A stretch of 64,000 nt of DNA, taken from Aphanothece sp. CMT-3BRIN-NPC111. GTDB taxonomy: Bacteria > Cyanobacteriota > Cyanobacteriia > Cyanobacteriales > JAHHGU01. The DNA is taken from assembly GCA_019359765.1 (NCBI GenBank), contig JAHHGU010000011.1:62001-126000 (forward strand), in the 5' to 3' direction. The translations under genes were made by a program, and so were the position numbers. Each line of letters opens with the position of its first letter. Within the stretch, counting starts at the first letter, position 1. Shown piece by piece: positions 35,623 through 44,126 of this stretch. Under the pieces are notes generated by a model. The model saw nothing but the letters and a program-made list of their open reading frames with translations, was not told where the DNA came from and ran no database searches.

Positions 35623-36192
35623 TCAGGTAAACGTTACATCTTCGTAAAGCGCGGCGATATCTCCCTCAAAATCAGCACTGGTCAGCCGAAATGATTGTTG
35701 TTCTGGAGTATAAGACTGCAATACCCACAGCCCTGCATCATTGCGGCGGAAGCACTCAAATCGTTGGCGTTTAGTGTTAATTAAAACATACTCTTGTAAG
35801 CTTTCTAAAGTTTGGTAATCGGCAAATTTATCGCCTCGGTCAAAAGCTTCAGTAGATTCAGATAATACTTCAACAATTAAGTTGGGAAATCGTTTGTAAG
35901 TGGGGGTTTCTCTATCTTGTTGGTCGCAAGTCACCATGACATCGGGATAGTAGAAGCGATTCAATGACTCAAGCCGCGCTTTCATGTCGGAAATATAAAC
36001 GCGACAGCCAGAACCGCGTAAATGGTTACGGAGTAGCAGAGCCATGTTGAGGGCAATGGTAACATGGGGGTCGCTGGCTCCTGCCATTGCGTAGATGTAA
36101 CCGTCGATGTATTCGTGCTTATTCTGGTTCTTTTCCTCCATCTGGAGGTAGGCTTCAGGTGGGTAGTAAGCATTTTGGGGAGAGGCGATCAT
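35623..36192 (-). CDS. Uma2 family protein (PD-(D/E)XK nuclease fold)
   Basis: A 189-residue Uma2 protein. The fold's conserved residues are visible: EYIDGYIYAMAGAS, FYYPDVMVTCD, NLIVEVLSEST and EYVLINTKRQRFE. Uma2 families are greatly expanded in cyanobacteria and share a restriction-endonuclease-like fold; the biological role is not established. The start at 36192 (MIASPQ) is preferred, although 36207 is possible. Another Uma2 gene lies at 38358 in the same strand and region, with the VWA gene between. Confidence 0.85.
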   Translation of the reverse strand: MIASPQNAYYPPEAYLQMEEKNQNKHEYIDGYIYAMAGASDPHVTIALNMALLLRNHLRGSGCRVYISDMKARLESLNRFYYPDVMVTCDQQDRETPTYKRFPNLIVEVLSESTEAFDRGDKFADYQTLESLQEYVLINTKRQRFECFRRNDAGLWVLQSYTPEQQSFRLTSADFEGDIAALYEDVTFT

Positions 36193-36407
36193 GGTAGTAA
36201 CCTTCAAGCTAATTGCTCGGTTTTGTTTTTAGGGTAGCGAAGGAGCAGCATTGATTGGCGCTGACTGCACTCGTTTCTCAGTGCTTTTAGGAAAAAATCC
36301 GAGTAATTGGGCTGTAGGGGCTGTTTGTGGAGCTGTTGGGATTGATTAGCCCTAAGAATTGATTTTGATCGCAGCCCTTTAACCAGACTGCGATCGCACC
36401 TTAAACT

Positions 36408-38246
36408 TTACTGAACTAATTTGCGAATCTTCCCATAGGCGATATAAGAACCGCCGTTTTTAGCTTCTTCCACTTCATCAACTACATAGAGGACGCCTTC
36501 TTCTCGGATGTCGCGGGGAAATCGCATATTGTAGTTAGGGTTGTATCCGTCCGAGACAACTCTCGCCCTCAACTTACTACCTTCTTTGACACACTGGACG
36601 AGAACTCCATCCCCCACACTATCAATCGTTTCCAGAGCAGCAGCAGAAGCAGGTGCATTTAGTTTCTGGCGTTTTGGACTATTGGAAGCAGATGTACTGG
36701 ATGAAGCGGCACGTTCTTGTCCTGGTTGCACTAAGCGGCGGATATTACCAGAGGCACGATAAAAGCTACCGTCAGCAGATAGCTGAATTTCATCAACTAC
36801 GTATGTCAATCCTTCCTCACGAATGTTGCGGGGAAACTGCACGTTGAAGTCAGAGTTATATCCGTCAGAAATAACTCGCACCCGCAATTTGCCACCTTCA
36901 CGGAAGCACTGAACTAGGACTCCACTATCCACAGTTGAGACAGCTTCTAAGCTGTTGGCAGATCCAGCGGCAATGCCGCGCAATTTTAAGTCGCCGCGAT
37001 CGCGTGTAAGTGCCTGGTAAGATTGATCTCGCATCTCCTTGCGAATGGTGCTATCAAACCTTTTGCTTTCTATGCGTTGCGCGTAGTGATCTAGCTGATC
37101 CATCTCTTCAGCTACTTCAAAGGACTCATGCAATGCCTTGAGCTTGAGATCCTCAATTGTCTTGCGAAGCTTCTGGGATGCGCCAGCGTAATCTCCTTTG
37201 TCAGCTAGTGCGATCGCTTCATCTTTTACCTTAGCAATCCTTAGCTTGCTTGTTTGTTCAACCACAGCTGCATTGGGTGGGACGCTGCTGGCTTCCTCAG
37301 CAGAACCAACCGTTATAGTAATAGGAATTTGCTCTGTTAATTCTTGAATACTACCGTTTACTACCGTTTGATACTTGTATGATACTGTAGCAATGTTAGC
37401 CGTGCCGACGTTAGTTTTGGGAGTGATGGATAGTTCTAATACTAAGTTTTTCGGTTCTACCTCATAAACATCGCCTACGAATACTTCAATGTTATTGCCA
37501 ATTGTCTGCGATCGGTAATTATTGAGAATCCCGGCAATTTGTACAGACTCATCTGGTTGGAAGGTGACGGTGAGATTTTGCGCGACAACTGACTTGAGGC
37601 TTTCTAGTTCAATTCTAAATACATCCGAAGCATCGTCAGGAGATTGGATGAAATAGAAGTTTCCCCCGGCTGCGTTTGCCATGCCGATGAGCAAATCTTC
37701 ATTAAAATATGTGCCAAACCCTAAGGTTGTTGTGATGATTCCTTGTTCGGCTTGTTGTCTAGCAGTGTTAATTAATACTTGGGGATCTGTAATCCCGACA
37801 TTGGCTTGTCCATCAGTTAATAATAAAATGCGATTTATCCGCTCTGTTGCTTGCTGCGATTTTACGCGATCGCACCCCATCAGCCAACCGCCACTTAAAT
37901 TCGTACACCCCCCAGCTTGCACCTTGCCAAGCGCCTGACGAATAGCCGCTTTATCCTGAACAAGTTGGTGCTGAATAATTGTTTGCGGGGTATCGTCATA
38001 AATTACCACAGAAAGATAATCTTCCGGTGTCAGACGCTCGACAATATTTTGAGCTGCCTGAATTGCTTGCCTGAGCGACGTTCCAGCCATAGAACCAGAG
38101 CGATCGATTACCAAGCTGAGATTGAGCGCACGACGTGGTGCTTGGTTGCGCGTTTCTTCTTCAGCCTGGAAACTAATAATTAGGTCTACTGTAGATGAAC
38201 TAGCGGCTGCGATCGGTGAGTGACTTAGTAAGTAATTTGCTTTCAT
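36408..38246 (-). CDS. VWA domain protein with two C-terminal repeat modules
   Basis: A 612-residue protein. Residues about 38-215 are a von Willebrand A domain with a complete MIDAS (DRSGSMAGTS, the Thr position, and LLTDGQAN). A beta-rich section follows, then a helical region to about 410. Two modules of about 66 residues end the protein: SGVLVQCFREGGKLRVRV...SFYRASGNIRRLV and DGVLVQCVKEGSKLRARV...SYIAYGKIRKLV. The same module closes the WGR/propeller protein at 33346. VWA, WGR and SWIM proteins occur together elsewhere, for example in the E. coli yehL-yehQ region, so a link with the retron genes is plausible. Confidence 0.82.
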   Translation of the reverse strand: MKANYLLSHSPIAAASSSTVDLIISFQAEEETRNQAPRRALNLSLVIDRSGSMAGTSLRQAIQAAQNIVERLTPEDYLSVVIYDDTPQTIIQHQLVQDKAAIRQALGKVQAGGCTNLSGGWLMGCDRVKSQQATERINRILLLTDGQANVGITDPQVLINTARQQAEQGIITTTLGFGTYFNEDLLIGMANAAGGNFYFIQSPDDASDVFRIELESLKSVVAQNLTVTFQPDESVQIAGILNNYRSQTIGNNIEVFVGDVYEVEPKNLVLELSITPKTNVGTANIATVSYKYQTVVNGSIQELTEQIPITITVGSAEEASSVPPNAAVVEQTSKLRIAKVKDEAIALADKGDYAGASQKLRKTIEDLKLKALHESFEVAEEMDQLDHYAQRIESKRFDSTIRKEMRDQSYQALTRDRGDLKLRGIAAGSANSLEAVSTVDSGVLVQCFREGGKLRVRVISDGYNSDFNVQFPRNIREEGLTYVVDEIQLSADGSFYRASGNIRRLVQPGQERAASSSTSASNSPKRQKLNAPASAAALETIDSVGDGVLVQCVKEGSKLRARVVSDGYNPNYNMRFPRDIREEGVLYVVDEVEEAKNGGSYIAYGKIRKLVQ

Positions 38247-38357
38247 TTTTAACTACCTCTCAAATCCTATTTGTTACCAACAAGCTACCAACTTAAGCTG
38301 AAACAAACCTCCTTCCTCCCCTCCCTGTTGGGGGTGGGGTTCTTAAACTGGTAGCGA

Positions 38358-39002
38358 TCATGCTTGAACAGTTGCCAAAAACCAAGAGCCGACGGCTGTA
38401 TTATCTGTCTGGCGGGAGCGTCGCAAACCTTCCTCCAGCAAATCCATGCTTAACCCTGGTAACACAACTGATGCCCTAATCCGTTGACTGCCACCATTAG
38501 CTATAATTCTAAAAGCAGTAATCTTTGCCTTTTTAACATCCACCACCCAATATTCATTAACTGACAAATCTTCGTACAAGAGCCGCTTGCCGCCCAAGTC
38601 ATCAGATAGAGAAGTATCACCAATTTCAATGGCTAAATCTGGCGGTGGATTGGTATCTAAATTAACAACAGAGCTTCCGGTAGGAGCTTGTCTTACTTTT
38701 TCCCCAATGTAGTAAGAAGCATCCGGTTGAGCCTCTATAACTCCCGTTTTCTGGTAGCTACAGTTAATCAGTAACTTCAGCGGAATGGCTTTGGCAATGC
38801 CAAATAAATTAACTAAAACGACTATAATTCCATTATTATCGGCATGGTCAGGTCCAACAGGTGGCCTTTCAATTCTTATTTCTCCATTGTGGTAGTAGGA
38901 TTTTGCTTTTTCATAAGCTGGCTGTTTAATTGCCTGAACGTATTCTTCCCAGGTGCCAGCAACCCAAGTATTTGTCGGCAGTTGTGTCTGTAGTTCATTC
39001 AT
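38358..39002 (-). CDS. Uma2 family protein
   Basis: A 214-residue Uma2-like protein. The core reads EIRIERPPVGPDHA, QPDASYYIGE, PPPDLAIEIGDTS, KRLLYEDLSVNEYWVVDVKKAKITAF, with the Asp, Glu and Lys/Asp positions of the PD-(D/E)XK fold (motifs listed in order, the last in two parts). It differs considerably from the copy at 35623. It lies 75 bases downstream of the reverse transcriptase gene on the same strand. Whether it belongs to the retron operon is not known. Confidence 0.82.
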   Translation of the reverse strand: MNELQTQLPTNTWVAGTWEEYVQAIKQPAYEKAKSYYHNGEIRIERPPVGPDHADNNGIIVVLVNLFGIAKAIPLKLLINCSYQKTGVIEAQPDASYYIGEKVRQAPTGSSVVNLDTNPPPDLAIEIGDTSLSDDLGGKRLLYEDLSVNEYWVVDVKKAKITAFRIIANGGSQRIRASVVLPGLSMDLLEEGLRRSRQTDNTAVGSWFLATVQA

Positions 39003-39077
39003 TGGTCACTTTTTTGTCATTTGTATGTTGGGTTGCGGAGGAAGAACCCAACGAATGTTTAAATTAGTTGGGTTTCA

Positions 39078-40481
39078 TTAATACCTATATTTATCTCGAA
39101 TGCGCCGGACTTGCTCTTGAAACTCCGCACCTTTTTGGGGGTTGACCATTGCCACAAAATTGGCAAAGCCTTGAATTGAAGCGATGATATCAGAAGAATT
39201 TCCCCAGTGCTTGCCTTCTAAACCGTCTTGTTCTATTTGAAACAAAGTGGCACGGAAACGCTTAAGCTCTTTCTTGGAAATGTTGGGGTAGCTATTCACC
39301 ACAACACCAGTAACTTCCTGCTGCCGATTTTTACGCAGAATTCTGGTCTTTTGTTCGTTGATGGCAAATCCTTCGTGAGTAACAATTGACTCGGTGCGTT
39401 TGAGGATATTACAAATATGTTTGAGGCTGTCCCCAGAAGCGGAAAAAGTCAGGTCGTCAGCGTAGCGGGTATAAACAAAGCCTAATCCTTCAGCCATCTG
39501 GGTTAGGCGTCTATCTAAGCGGCGACACAGGCGGTTAGTAATTGCTGGAGAAGCGGGAGAACCTTGGGGTAGATGGCGGTTTGTTAGTGCCACATAGTAA
39601 GTTTTGCCATCTAGTTCAACCTCCTCAACATCCGGTTGCGTACACAGTAAGCCAAAAATCGTTGCAGCAGTTTCTGAATAACCTAAAGACTGGAACATTC
39701 CCTTAACTCGTTTATAAGAAATCGAGGGAAAGAAGTCTTTAAGGTCAAAGTTGATAATTACATCCCGCCCTACATGAGGTTGAGCATTGCTGACGATGGA
39801 ACGTGCATGACGAAAACCATGAGCTGCATCATGCAGTTCCAGCTTTTCTAAAATATTACTTAAAATCCAATGCTGTGCCTGCTTTAAGCGTGGCATCGGT
39901 GCCGAAATTAGTCGCTCTCCACCCGTTTTTTTAGGAATCTTAAAACGGATATAGTGGGAAATTGTGGAAGTCTTGCGGGAAAAGGCAAGAAAGCGCAGCT
40001 CACCGACTGTAATTTTCATTGCGCCGGCTATTTCGTAAGGCGTACCGCAGAGCGGTAATCCATAACTTCGCAACCGCTGCTCATCACCGTCGGTATAGTT
40101 GAGTCCGCCTGAAACTTCTTCACCGACATAAACGATTTCTCGCTCTTTTCTTTGCCGCCAATCTTCGGCTCTTTCTTGGCGTTCCCGTTCTCGCCGTTCT
40201 TTTGTTTCCTGACGCTTACGCCGCGATTCCGCGAGTCGTTGTTTAAGTAGCTGCTTACGCAGTTCCCTTTCGTTATGGAGAAGACTATTTTCCCGCCGCA
40301 GTTCCGAAAGTTCTCGCCGTATCTCTCCCTCACGCCGAATTTCATCGGCTGGGTCTTGCGGTATCTCACCTTGAGCAGGCCAAAACCCATAGCGAATCAT
40401 CTCTTCGAGGATAAATTCTTCTTTACCTGTTTGTCGGATGCGATCGTACAGTTCCTGGCGGGTACGCGGCTGATCGGACAT
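39078..40481 (-). CDS. Retron-type reverse transcriptase
   Basis: A 467-residue RT. The N-terminal part has a long Arg/Glu-rich coiled coil (about residues 48-110). The polymerase motifs are INFDLKDFFPSIS (motif A), LPQGSPASPAITN (motif B), TRYADDLTFS with YADD at 340-343 (motif C) and NEQKTRIL (motif D). EVTGVVVN after motif D contains the VTG of retron region Y. No endonuclease or maturase domain follows, which excludes group II intron RTs. The ATG at 40481 is chosen because the strong promoter at 40528-40557 would start the mRNA near 40521, leaving the TTG at 40517 almost leaderless. It should copy the ncRNA at 42005-42250 into RT-DNA. Confidence 0.9.
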   Translation of the reverse strand: MSDQPRTRQELYDRIRQTGKEEFILEEMIRYGFWPAQGEIPQDPADEIRREGEIRRELSELRRENSLLHNERELRKQLLKQRLAESRRKRQETKERRERERQERAEDWRQRKEREIVYVGEEVSGGLNYTDGDEQRLRSYGLPLCGTPYEIAGAMKITVGELRFLAFSRKTSTISHYIRFKIPKKTGGERLISAPMPRLKQAQHWILSNILEKLELHDAAHGFRHARSIVSNAQPHVGRDVIINFDLKDFFPSISYKRVKGMFQSLGYSETAATIFGLLCTQPDVEEVELDGKTYYVALTNRHLPQGSPASPAITNRLCRRLDRRLTQMAEGLGFVYTRYADDLTFSASGDSLKHICNILKRTESIVTHEGFAINEQKTRILRKNRQQEVTGVVVNSYPNISKKELKRFRATLFQIEQDGLEGKHWGNSSDIIASIQGFANFVAMVNPQKGAEFQEQVRRIRDKYRY

Positions 40482-40527
40482 ATTGGTGGTGGTAAAAGTA
40501 ACGAAGCCGTTAGGCAATTATGTGGAA

Positions 40528-40557
40528 ATTATAGTACAAATGTACTGATACGGTCAA
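40528..40557 (-). promoter_or_regulatory. Sigma-70-type promoter of the RT gene
   Basis: On the minus strand TTGACC (-35), an 18-base spacer, then TATAAT (-10). Transcription would start near 40521, about 40 bases before the ATG at 40481. Confidence 0.65.
40531..40546. promoter_or_regulatory. Palindromic operator-like site in the RT promoter
   Basis: ATAGTACAAATGTACT; the core AGTAC-AAAT-GTACT is an inverted repeat lying in the spacer and next to the -10 box. The same 16-mer with one change lies at 47439-47454 before the ARM gene, in the same orientation. Confidence 0.6.
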
Positions 40558-40807
40558 GACATTCTGAAACTGGATGCTATAGCAATCGTACTTAAGTTGC
40601 TCGAGGCGGTTTATCAGTTTAGCTTTTGGCAAGTAAACTAATCCTGAAGTTCCCGCCCAACCAAGCATAGGGGTGAGTAGCTTCAGGGGGTGGGCAGAAC
40701 CCCCTACTACTTAAAGGGTTTACGGTTCAACCGTAGTGTATTGAATGATGCCTGTGTTCTTTGGTGCAGTTGAGAACCTTGCAGAGGTCGAAGCCTTTGA
40801 ACTCGGT

Positions 40808-41455
40808 TCAGGTGGCAACGACGACGATATCATTGTTGGTGATAGCCAGATTAGCTGATAGCGCCGCTACGAGTACTTGCCCGCTTACGCCTGTACCATC
40901 TGGGTCAAAGAACAGATCGCCAGTGGCGTTATTGTAAATGAACCTGTCATCAGCGTCAGCCGCTGCTGAACCGATTCTGAACTTGTTAGCAGGCAGAGTA
41001 CCTGTTGCGATACCTCCTCCGAAACTTGTCCCGACAATGATCGTATCGTCAGCAGGCACAAAGTCTGTGATGATATCAAGCCCTTCACCTAATCTACGGT
41101 AGATAAAGCGGTCAACACCAGGGCCTCCGGTCATTGCGTCAATGCCTGTTCCACCCTCTAAGTCGTCATTCCCACCCTCGCCGTTGAGAACGTCGTTAGC
41201 CGAAAAGCCAAATAATGTATCGTTGTTATTCCCACCGAGTATTAGGTCGCTGCCGCCAAGACCGTTCAACAAGTCGTCGCCAGCCAAGCCCTTAATAGTA
41301 TCATTGCCGTTCGTTCCAAATTTGGAATCGTTGCCGGGGGTACCGTTGATGACTGCGGCATAGGCAACGCTAGAGATCGCAACGGTGGACCCCAGAGTTA
41401 CTGCCAGTCCAGCGATAGTTTTTGTCCATTTCGAGAGTTGTTTCATATGGTTCAT
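40808..41455 (-). CDS. Secreted RTX-like calcium-binding repeat protein
   Basis: A 215-residue protein with a textbook ribosome-binding site (AGGAGGTAATT-ATG) and a signal peptide ending VAYA-A. Hemolysin-type nonapeptide repeats follow (GTNGNDTIKG, GLGGSDLILGG, GEGGNDDLEGG), then the C-terminal segment usual after RTX arrays (DRFIYRR, DIITDFVPADDTIIVG, RFIYNNATGDLFFD). The Sec signal is odd for an RTX protein, since most leave by type I secretion with a C-terminal signal; this form may be periplasmic or outer-surface. It lies between the retron ncRNA and RT genes and has no clear link to them. Confidence 0.82.
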   Translation of the reverse strand: MNHMKQLSKWTKTIAGLAVTLGSTVAISSVAYAAVINGTPGNDSKFGTNGNDTIKGLAGDDLLNGLGGSDLILGGNNNDTLFGFSANDVLNGEGGNDDLEGGTGIDAMTGGPGVDRFIYRRLGEGLDIITDFVPADDTIIVGTSFGGGIATGTLPANKFRIGSAAADADDRFIYNNATGDLFFDPDGTGVSGQVLVAALSANLAITNNDIVVVAT

Positions 41456-42004
41456 AATTACCTCCTGTTTTTTGTATTCTTGGGTGTACTACAAAAAAGC
41501 TTTAGGCTTTTACGTACTTGTTGGTGCGTAAACATCTTTCGCTTTCGTTTGCCAGATTAATTTGGGGTCACAAAGCTGGCTTGGATCTTCATACAGTCAC
41601 CGCTAGCAGTTTTTCGGGTAACTCTGTAGAAACCAGGCACAGTAATCGTTGTGCAGGCAAATGCTTACAGCATTTATATCCACATACAGCGGTAAAATAT
41701 AAATCTCTAGTTTCTAATCCACTCTGATAAACATCTAGCAAAGGTTTCAAAGTGGAACTAACATGATCTTTCCAAGGAGTGATGAAGCAACTAACTCAAC
41801 AGAGTGTTTTACACTTAATAGCCGTACTGCAAGAGCAGTTGCGCTTCGCTTTCCGTCAATAGTTGCTCGATCAGGACGATTTCTTGAGCAACCAGGAATT
41901 TTGGTTCTTCCAGAAATATACGTTGGCGTCGCGATTTGCAAAAAGTAGGGTGGACAATGCCCACCCTACTAATAAATAAAGTCTGTGCTAGTAGCTTAAA
42001 TAAA
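41456..42004. other. Non-coding region between RTX-like gene and retron ncRNA
   Basis: No supported gene. A 10-bp hairpin (AGTAGGGTGG 41944-41953 with CCACCCTACT 41961-41970) belongs to a very common cyanobacterial intergenic repeat type. Short frames at 41763-41948 on both strands have no coding signature. Confidence 0.55.
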
Positions 42005-42250
42005 AATTACGCGCAGCTGTCAGTTGGTTGCCCCTTCGTAAACCCCTCAGGACTAGACTGCTCAACTCAAGCGGTCTCGGTAGGGTACCCTTCTTACACT
42101 TCGCGGAAGTCAAACCGGGAAAGGGTACCCTACCGAATGACCGCACAGTCAAGAGCAGGCTAGTGATGCGTGTGTGAACTAAACGCAAGGACGGCGATCG
42201 CACCGCCCGGATTGCAAGGCTGTTTACCAACTGACTTGGTGCGCGTGATT
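42005..42250 (-). ncRNA. Candidate retron msr-msd RNA
   Basis: A 246-nt structured RNA starts two bases after the stop codon of the WHSWIM gene. The ends pair as a1/a2-like arms: 42227-42250 with 42005-42027. The minus-strand 5' arm reads AATCACGCGCA-CCAA-GTCAGTTGG and its partner shares AAT.ACGCGCA and GTCAGTTGG (19 pairs with one small internal loop). An AGC follows the first arm (AAACAGCC), as at retron branch guanosines. Next is an msr-like hairpin, GGGCGG/CCGTCC around TGCGATCG. Then comes a long msd-like hairpin: ACTAG.CTGCTC outer (42052-42064/42153-42165), GCGGTC, then a 15-bp CGGTAGGGTACCCTT stem (42078-42092/42121-42135), with an ACTTC-GCG-GAAGT tip. It would be made with the WHSWIM mRNA or from an unseen promoter. 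Confidence 0.75.
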
Positions 42251-42252
42251 CG

Positions 42253-43893
42253 TCAAAACTGACGAGCGTGTTGCATTCTTAATGCCAGAATGTGTTCGCA
42301 AGGACCTTTATAAAGCTTATTTTGCTGATGCCAATTGCAACTACATTCTGCGCTTATTATACGCTCATCTGCGTCAACTGTCAAGGATGGATTATAAGTT
42401 TTTTCCTTATCTGTGACATTTCCTTGCAGAGTAAACGCCCCCGTTGTATCGCTAGTAACTGAATTTACCTGGGCGGAATTGTACATCAAGAAACGGGTTG
42501 CCTTTTCTTCTCGCTCGTTGGCAAAGCGCAACCGTTGCATCGGCAAAGGTTCGCGCGTGAGTTCCCGCACTCGGTAGACTTGCTTATTCAAGTCATAAAT
42601 AGCACGTCCGGCTTGGGTGTATGCACCTAAAGCACCGAGAATGACGGCACGGTTCAAATTTAGGCGTTCAGCAAGGGCGTCAGGACTTTCTACCCAGTTC
42701 TTTTTCAATGCATCGAAAATTTGTTGCTGCGTCCATTTATCTACGTCAGCACGGGGTGCCATTAAGTCAAAGTTACCAGATTGCGACCAGTCGTTGGCTG
42801 TCCATCCCGATAAGCCCAGGGTAAAGGACATATCGCCTAAATCAGCTACATAGAAGGAAGGCATACCTGTACCAAGCAGGTGAACGGTAAACTTTTTGGC
42901 GATCGCAATCAAACGTTCGAGGATGTGGATGCGGCGGCGTCCCCAAACGCGAATTTCTTGTTGGGTGGTGCCTGTGTAGGGCGATCGCACACACACCACT
43001 TCATATCCCCAAGGATCGAACGTCACCCGCACTGGTTCCCCAGGTTTCAGATGGTAGCGCATACTGCGCGGCCCTTGCTTTTCCTTGTGGCGACGCAGAA
43101 CCAAGCAAATATTGTAAATATCCATCGGATGCAAATCAACTCGCGTTGCTGGTAAAGACATTGCTGAACTGACTTGCAGAAAACCTCTTACCCAGCTATC
43201 TGGTAAATCAATTTTGACTTCTTTATAAGCTTCCTCGTGGGTAGTTTTAACTTCAAAACCGGACGGATCAACTTCTAAGCGGGTACTTTTATAACTGCGG
43301 ATTTTCTGAAATTCGTCGTAAAGGGCAGCGGAGTAATCAATATTAGTAGTTCCACAGGCAAACTCACTAATATTTTGGAATACTTCGTAGCTGACACCAA
43401 GACGACCATAACTTGATTCATCTTCACTAAAGCACTCAAAAAAGACTTCATCGGGATGAACTGTAATCACTGGATCAAGGACAAACCAAGCATCGCGGTC
43501 TTTTTGATAAAGGTAATCATAGTAGCGGCGTTGTGCTTTGTAGAAAGATTCCCGACGCTGGTAACTACGTTGACTTAGCTGATTGAATTCATCCTGTAAG
43601 TGCTTGATGCGATTAGCGACTTCTTGGCGTTGCGCGGCGACGAGTTGCCAATCGAGTTCCAGATTTTTCGCTGCCCATTCTTTATATGCAGTTTTGTCTT
43701 TGGGTTTAAATCGCAAATCGGAAACAACGACATCGTGTAAGGCGCTAATCGCTTCACGAAATGCAACATTTTGACGCAATTCACCGATAAAGTAAGTAGG
43801 CGGACGCTTGATGTCGGGAGAGAAGGACATCTGGGTACTGTTGCCGCGATCGCTAACTTCTGTATTTCCTTGGTAGGCGTAGTTAAATTCCAT
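42253..43893 (-). CDS. Winged-helix/SWIM zinc-finger protein, retron-associated (WHSWIM)
   Basis: A 546-residue protein from the ATG at 43893; the frame is open to another ATG at 43926. A long N-terminal region of unknown fold precedes a winged-helix-like section (DALAERLNLNRAVILGALGAY in two parts: DALAERLNLN, RAVILGALGAY) at about residue 400. The SWIM zinc finger is at the C-terminus: AECSCNWHQ then GPCEHILAL, the CxC...CxH pattern. SWIM proteins bind DNA or protein. With the RT and the ARM/WGR gene it makes the trio I recall for type XIII retrons. Neither ATG has a ribosome-binding site; the original start, with GGAG, seems to be the duplicated copy at 44126. Confidence 0.82.
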   Translation of the reverse strand: MEFNYAYQGNTEVSDRGNSTQMSFSPDIKRPPTYFIGELRQNVAFREAISALHDVVVSDLRFKPKDKTAYKEWAAKNLELDWQLVAAQRQEVANRIKHLQDEFNQLSQRSYQRRESFYKAQRRYYDYLYQKDRDAWFVLDPVITVHPDEVFFECFSEDESSYGRLGVSYEVFQNISEFACGTTNIDYSAALYDEFQKIRSYKSTRLEVDPSGFEVKTTHEEAYKEVKIDLPDSWVRGFLQVSSAMSLPATRVDLHPMDIYNICLVLRRHKEKQGPRSMRYHLKPGEPVRVTFDPWGYEVVCVRSPYTGTTQQEIRVWGRRRIHILERLIAIAKKFTVHLLGTGMPSFYVADLGDMSFTLGLSGWTANDWSQSGNFDLMAPRADVDKWTQQQIFDALKKNWVESPDALAERLNLNRAVILGALGAYTQAGRAIYDLNKQVYRVRELTREPLPMQRLRFANEREEKATRFLMYNSAQVNSVTSDTTGAFTLQGNVTDKEKTYNPSLTVDADERIISAECSCNWHQQNKLYKGPCEHILALRMQHARQF

Positions 43894-43894
43894 A
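43846..43894 (-). repeat. Start of WHSWIM gene duplicated across a hairpin insertion (copy 1)
   Basis: These 49 bases, covering ATG-GAA-TTT and about 15 codons, match 44079-44127 without gaps and with about four mismatches. A multi-hairpin element lies between the two copies. Confidence 0.85.
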
Positions 43895-43944
43895 AAATTT
43901 GTGGTTTTTTGAAGACTAGATGACATGAGTAAGCTTCGATATTC

Positions 43945-44070
43945 AGTCGGTTTTAACCGACTTTAACTGTTAGCCAGGGAATTGATTCCCTGGCGGGTGT
44001 TGTTGCTTAACCGATAGTCCGCCTGTCACTTAAGTGACAGGCTAATAGCTAAAGTCCTCTAAAGAGGACT
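43945..44070. repeat. Paired inverted hairpin elements between ARM and WHSWIM genes
   Basis: Four perfect hairpins in 126 bases: AGTCGGTT/AACCGACT, GCCAGGGAAT/ATTCCCTGGC, GCCTGTCACT/AGTGACAGGC and AGTCCTCT/AGAGGACT. The linker GGCTAATAGCTAAAGTC and its inverted counterpart GACTTTAACTGTTAGCC join them, so the block is two units of the 17493-17621 family head to head, as in BIMEs. Confidence 0.8.
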
Positions 44071-44126
44071 CAAAAATCGCGCTCGATAACTTCTGTATTT
44101 TCTTTGTAGGCGTAGTTAAATTCCAT
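44070..44126 (-). pseudogene. Stranded original start of the WHSWIM gene (18-codon mini-ORF)
   Basis: ATG at 44126 has GGAG five bases upstream. It reads MEFNYAYKENTEVIERDF and then stops inside the hairpin element; its first 13 residues match MEFNYAYQGNTEV at 43893. The mini-ORF is probably still translated from the ARM-WHSWIM transcript. It could influence WHSWIM expression. Confidence 0.7.

Larger units (their letters stand above)
40482..40807. other. Upstream region of the RT gene
   Basis: It contains a promoter (40528-40557), a palindromic operator-like site (40531-40546), and two hairpins on the minus strand: CCTGAAG/CTTCAGG at 40644-40650/40681-40687 and ACGGTT/AACCGT at about 40720-40732. 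None of the hairpins has the outer arms expected of an msr-msd. Confidence 0.6.

Noticed and set aside
40600..40740. Hairpins before the RT gene as the retron ncRNA
   Set aside because: They lack paired outer arms and a long msd-type stem, and they lie upstream of a self-standing RT promoter.
41763..41948. Overlapping 61- and 64-codon frames on both strands
   Set aside because: Neither shows coding character; the region looks like repeat-rich non-coding DNA.
43945..44070. Hairpin cluster between ARM and WHSWIM as the retron msr-msd
   Set aside because: The hairpins belong to a dispersed element family also found at 17493-17621 and lack long outer arms; the structure at 42005-42250 fits better.
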